Assembly (NCBI GenBank): GCA_937890485.1
Contig: CALBXN010000105.1
Span: 1 to 9,578, forward strand
Source of the DNA: an uncultured Treponema sp.
GTDB taxonomy: Bacteria; Spirochaetota; Spirochaetia; Treponematales; Treponemataceae
DNA length: 9,578 nucleotides
Direction: 5' to 3'
The notes beneath the pieces were generated by a model. That model was given only the letters and a program-made list of their open reading frames with translations. It made no database searches and was not told where the DNA came from. A program made the position numbers and the translations under genes. Below are positions 6,814-9,578 of the stretch, piece after piece; position 1 is the stretch's first letter; every line of letters begins with the position of its first letter.

Positions 6814-8196
6814 ATGACTGCACAAGAAATCGCTTTAATTTTAGATGAACAAAGAAAATTTTTTCTATCTGGAGAAACTTTACCAATAAAATTCCGAAAA
6901 CAAATGCTTAAAAAACTTTATGCAAGTGTAATTTCTCACAAAGAAGAAATTTTATCTGCATTAACTTCAGATTTAGGTAAAAGCGATTTTGAAGGATTTA
7001 TGTGCGAAGTTGGACTTTCTCTTACAGAAATTTCTTACATGATAAAAAATGTAAAAAAATTTGCAAAAGAAAAAACAGTTGTAACTCCCCTTGCCCAATT
7101 TGCTTCTCGTTCCTACAAAAAACCTTGTCCTTATGGAAATACTCTAATTATGAGCCCATGGAATTATCCATTTTTACTTTCCATTGAACCTTTAGCAAAT
7201 GCAATTGCAGCAGGAAACACAGTCATAATAAAACCAAGTGCATACTCACCAGCAACCAGCAAAATTATAGAAAAGATTTTATCAGAATGTTTTGAAAAAA
7301 AATTCGTTGCAGTTGTAACAGGCGGCAGAAGCGAAAATTCTGCCCTTCTTGAACAAAAATTCGACTTTGTATTTTTTACAGGAAGTCAGTCTGTAGGAAA
7401 AGAAGTTTTACGCCACACAGCAGAAAACTTAACTCCTGCAATTTTGGAACTTGGAGGAAAAAGTCCTTGTATCGTGGATGAAAGTGCAAAAATTCCTCTT
7501 GCTGCAAAACGAATTGTATTTGGAAAATATTTAAACTGCGGACAAACTTGTGTTGCACCAGATTATATTCTTTGCCACAAAAATGTAAAAGAAGAATTTG
7601 TAAATGAAGTAAAAAAACAAATTGAAAATCAGTACGGAAAAAATCCAGTAGAAAATTCTGATTACGGAAAAATCATAAATCAAAAGCACTTTGAAAGAAT
7701 TTTATCTCTTATCAATCCCGAAAAAATTGTTTACGGAGGAAAGTCAAATTCTCAAAGTCAGCAAATTGAACCAACAGTTTTAGACAATGTAACTTGGGAC
7801 GATGAAGTAATGCAAGAAGAAATTTTTGGTCCAATTATGCCAATCATCACTTTTGAAAATCTTGATGAAGTGATTTCAACTTTACAGAAAAAACAAAAAC
7901 CACTTGCCCTTTACATTTTTAGCCAAAACAAAAATAACATCAAAGCAATTACAGAAAAAGTTTCTTACGGCGGAGGCTGTATCAACGACACAATCATTCA
8001 TCTTGCCACAAGCGAAATGGGATTTGGTGGAGTTGGCGAAAGCGGAATGGGAAGTTACCACGGTAAAACGGGATTTGATGCCTTTAGCCATACAAAAAGC
8101 ATCGTAGACAAAAAAACTTGGATGGATTTACCAATGCGCTACCAACCTTACAACAGAAAAATCAACGGTAAATTACTCAAGATGTTTTTGAGGTAG
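6814..8196 (+). CDS. Aldehyde dehydrogenase, class 3 (ALDH3/YwdH-like)
   Basis: The 460-residue length is typical of the short ALDH3 class, which oxidises medium- and long-chain or aromatic aldehydes to acids with NAD(P)+. Motifs in order: SPWNYPF (114-120, with the oxyanion-hole Asn117), KPSAYSPATS (140-149, cofactor binding), FTGS (188-191), LELGGKSP (211-218, general base Glu212), NCGQTC (241-246, nucleophile Cys246), EIFGP (336-340), GGGCIND (386-392), and the family tail GFGGVGESGMGSYHGKTGFD (403-422). Nothing catalytic is missing. AAGGAAG at 6800-6806, 7 bases before the ATG, supports this start. The last residues (KINGKLLKMFLR) are hydrophobic/basic, in the place where some ALDH3 enzymes carry a membrane tail, but they are too short to be a clear anchor. 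The gene stands alone and ends 5 bp from a convergent gene. Probable role is aldehyde detoxification or fatty-aldehyde metabolism; the substrate cannot be read from sequence. Confidence 0.95.
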   Translation: MTAQEIALILDEQRKFFLSGETLPIKFRKQMLKKLYASVISHKEEILSALTSDLGKSDFEGFMCEVGLSLTEISYMIKNVKKFAKEKTVVTPLAQFASRSYKKPCPYGNTLIMSPWNYPFLLSIEPLANAIAAGNTVIIKPSAYSPATSKIIEKILSECFEKKFVAVVTGGRSENSALLEQKFDFVFFTGSQSVGKEVLRHTAENLTPAILELGGKSPCIVDESAKIPLAAKRIVFGKYLNCGQTCVAPDYILCHKNVKEEFVNEVKKQIENQYGKNPVENSDYGKIINQKHFERILSLINPEKIVYGGKSNSQSQQIEPTVLDNVTWDDEVMQEEIFGPIMPIITFENLDEVISTLQKKQKPLALYIFSQNKNNIKAITEKVSYGGGCINDTIIHLATSEMGFGGVGESGMGSYHGKTGFDAFSHTKSIVDKKTWMDLPMRYQPYNRKINGKLLKMFLR

Positions 8197-8201
8197 AAGA
8201 A

Positions 8202-8882
8202 TTATAAATTTACAAACATTGAAATCAACCAAATATATGAAATTGATTTTAATATTATAAAAATTGTAATAGATTTATTTTTTCTTCTAAAAATAAATAC
8301 AGAATAAACTATTAAACTTATAAAAATTGCAAACCAACCATAAGTTAAAGAAAAATTTTTATTTCTATAAACAAAAAATAAAATTCCAACAACTAAAACC
8401 AAAAACAAAAATGGAATATTTCTGTAGATAAACCATAATTTATTTTCATTTTGAGGAACAAGACATAAAATAATTCTGATTAAAGCTAAAAGATAAATTA
8501 AAAATGAAAATCCAAAAGAAATTTTTGTGTTAAAAATTATGTTTCCTAGATGCCATAAAATTACATAAAAAAATGTAATGGTAATTGAAGCAAGTTGTTT
8601 ACCGATACCTATGGTATCAATAATTGATAAATTTTCTCTCTTAAAAAAATTTAATATTCTGGGGAATAAATGAAAACTATCCCCAAAAAAAAGAATCAAA
8701 CTCATAAAACCTGCAAGATGATAAATTCTCGAAGAAGAAGCTCCAAACCCATCCTTTAAAAGCAAATTTATTGATAAAGAAAAAATTACACTTAAATAAA
8801 AAATATCAAAAAAAATTTCAAAAACTGATACATGGTTTTTTCTCACAATACAAAATTTAATGTATGAAAAAACCGTTGTCAA
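8202..8882 (-). CDS. Seven-helix membrane protein of unknown function
   Basis: The frame encodes 226 very hydrophobic residues with about seven likely membrane helices (near 22-42, 55-74, 97-116, 122-142, 156-172, 180-198 and 203-222). The second helix carries HLAGFMSLILFFGDSFHL followed by FPRI; GIGKQLASITITFFYVILW and CLVPQNENKLWFIYRNIPF follow. These motifs (GDxFHLxPRI, PQN, YRNIPF) recall a conserved uncharacterised membrane family in Firmicutes and related anaerobes; this is from memory and no function is known to me. The start is uncertain. The frame opens at a TTG (8882) with no clear Shine-Dalgarno, and that TTG is also part of a perfect TTGACA. If the TTGACA is a -35 (TAAATT 17 bases on), the GTG at 8846 would be an almost leaderless start. 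The gene lies 18 bp after the ABC ATPase gene, so it may be in the same operon. Confidence 0.75.
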   Translation of the reverse strand: MTTVFSYIKFCIVRKNHVSVFEIFFDIFYLSVIFSLSINLLLKDGFGASSSRIYHLAGFMSLILFFGDSFHLFPRILNFFKRENLSIIDTIGIGKQLASITITFFYVILWHLGNIIFNTKISFGFSFLIYLLALIRIILCLVPQNENKLWFIYRNIPFLFLVLVVGILFFVYRNKNFSLTYGWFAIFISLIVYSVFIFRRKNKSITIFIILKSISYIWLISMFVNL

Positions 8883-8895
8883 AAAATATTATTTT

Positions 8896-8912
8896 CATAA
8901 TTAAAAATTATG
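8896..8912 (-). terminator. AT-only palindrome at the end of the ABC gene (weak hairpin)
   Basis: CATAATT-AAA-AATTATG has perfect 7-bp arms and spans the stop codon of the ATPase gene. Downstream on the minus strand comes AAAATAATATTTTTT. The stem has one G-C pair only, so it is a poor intrinsic terminator and may be chance. Confidence 0.2.
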
Positions 8913-9542
8913 ACATCTTACTTTATGATTCTCAGAAATAATTTTATACTCTGGGGATTCTATAAAACATTTTTTAGTTGCTTTTTTACAACGAGGAGCA
9001 AAAGGACAGCCTGAAAAAATTTGATTATCAATTTCTGTTTTCAAAAATCTATTAGATTTATTTTCGTCATCAGAAAATGTTTTTTTATTTTCACCAGGCA
9101 CACTTGAAAATAAAAGTTGTGTATAAGGATGTAAAGCTTTTTCATATAAATCTTTTGCAGTAGCCTCTTCCATTAATTGACCTTTATACATAACTCCAAT
9201 TCTATCGCAAAAATAACAAGCCACTTTTAAATCATGCGCTATAAAAATCATAGACAAATTTCTTTTACTTCTAATATCTTGTAACAAATTTAAAATCTGT
9301 CCCTGAACAGAAACATCAAGAGCTGAAACAACTTCATCACAAATTAATATTTCTGGTTCCATCAATAAGGCTCTTGCAATAGAAATTCTTTGTCTTTGTC
9401 CACCAGATAAAGTTAAAGGTTTTCTATTTAAATATTGTGTTAAGCCTAACATTTCTGCCGCATTTCTTACTCGTTTATCAATTTCTTTTTTATCTAGTTT
9501 TCTTGCTTTAATTCCAAAAGCAATATTATCATAAACGGTCAT
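8901..9542 (-). CDS. Oligopeptide/dipeptide ABC transporter ATPase, C-terminal part (OppF/DppF type), 5' end abnormal
   Basis: Read from the ATG at 9542 this is 213 residues, lacking the Walker A and Q-loop half of an ABC ATPase. Visible: signature LSGGQ (45-49), Walker B ILICDE (65-70), D-loop SALD (73-76), H-loop His103. The C-terminal oligopeptide-transporter domain follows: HPYTQLLFSSVP, then GCPFAPRCKKATKKC and VRCHNF, with Cys179, 185, 192 and 210. That four-Cys pattern matches tails reported to bind an iron-sulfur cluster in some Opp/Dpp ATPases. From LSGGQ onward it is plainly OppF/DppF-like, energising peptide uptake at the inner membrane. Residues 1-45 (MTVYDNIAFGIKARKLDKKE... NRKP) are instead of the MalK/UgpC sugar-importer type. 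The ATG is not a natural start but Met within that conserved motif. Likely a broken chimera or a misassembly; a normal OppF may exist in the real genome. Confidence 0.8.
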   Translation of the reverse strand: MTVYDNIAFGIKARKLDKKEIDKRVRNAAEMLGLTQYLNRKPLTLSGGQRQRISIARALLMEPEILICDEVVSALDVSVQGQILNLLQDIRSKRNLSMIFIAHDLKVACYFCDRIGVMYKGQLMEEATAKDLYEKALHPYTQLLFSSVPGENKKTFSDDENKSNRFLKTEIDNQIFSGCPFAPRCKKATKKCFIESPEYKIISENHKVRCHNF

Positions 9543-9578
9543 TGTAGGATATAATGCCTAACTTTGGAAAACCATTGC
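9543..9578 (-). pseudogene. Stop-interrupted upstream frame of the ABC ATPase (MalK-type Q-loop region)
   Basis: In frame with the ATPase and directly upstream, the minus strand reads AMVFQS-stop-ALYPT followed by MTVYDNIAFG. MalK/UgpC ATPases typically read AMVFQSYALYPHMTVY here, so the TAG at 9558-9560 replaces the usual Tyr (one base from TAT or TAC). The Q-loop Gln is present (CAA at 9564-9566). The frame continues off the window, so the Walker A half cannot be inspected. It is either a true nonsense mutation or an error near the end of the assembled sequence. Confidence 0.7.

Noticed and set aside
92..8107. Many open frames of 60-80 codons on the opposite strand or in other frames of the Ig, aldehyde dehydrogenase and ATPase genes
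   Set aside because: They overlap strongly supported genes, have no ribosome-binding sites or recognisable domains, and their composition follows from the real coding frame.
8185..8215. A shared terminator between the convergent genes
   Set aside because: Only 5 bp separate the two stop codons and no GC-containing hairpin is visible, so no terminator can be supported.
8222..8249. AAATCAA-N14-TTGATTT inverted repeat as a terminator for the aldehyde dehydrogenase
   Set aside because: The stem is short and AT-rich with a long loop, it has no clean T-run, and it lies inside the convergent coding sequence; chance is likely.
8862..8899. TATGAAAA...TTTTCATA inverted repeat near the start of the membrane protein
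   Set aside because: AT-only arms with a long interior; expected by chance in such AT-rich sequence.

Overview
The window looks like a piece of a low-GC spirochaete genome, most likely a host-associated Treponema. This is inferred, not proven. The basis is the AT-rich coding and intergenic sequence, a relaxed spirochaete-type lipobox (FMTC), and a very large secreted protein of tandem Ig-like modules that ends in an outer-membrane barrel-like segment, a style familiar from treponemes. The first and last genes are both cut by the window ends.

Left two thirds (1-6450, minus strand): an apparent two-gene operon. A good sigma70-type promoter (TTTACA-17-GATAAT) reads into a 1981-residue protein made of a signal peptide, about 17 complete Ig-like modules with a half module at each end, and a C-terminal segment of about 178 residues resembling a small beta-barrel and ending in Phe. 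Twenty bases downstream starts a lipoprotein built from the same kind of Ig-like module, which runs off the window. Together they look like a cell-envelope system: one protein anchored by a barrel and one by lipid.

Intergenic region (6387-6813): no gene, but much structure. It holds the promoter with an imperfect 20-bp palindrome over its -10 box, a 49-bp element present twice 76 bp apart with the -35 inside the proximal copy, an 18-bp inverted repeat, and a REP-like cluster of hairpins that lies in the leader of the next gene.

Right third: a class 3 aldehyde dehydrogenase (plus strand) with all catalytic motifs meets, tail to tail with only 5 bp between, a minus-strand pair. The pair is a seven-helix membrane protein of unknown function and the C-terminal part of an oligopeptide-type ABC ATPase. 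The ATPase is odd. Its first ~45 residues and the stop-interrupted frame upstream read as a sugar-importer (MalK/UgpC-type) ATPase, switching to OppF/DppF type at the LSGGQRQR signature, with an in-frame TAG where MalK proteins have Tyr. Either this is a recombinant pseudogene or the last ~180 bp of the window are a misassembly. No RNA genes, CRISPR arrays or transposase genes were seen.
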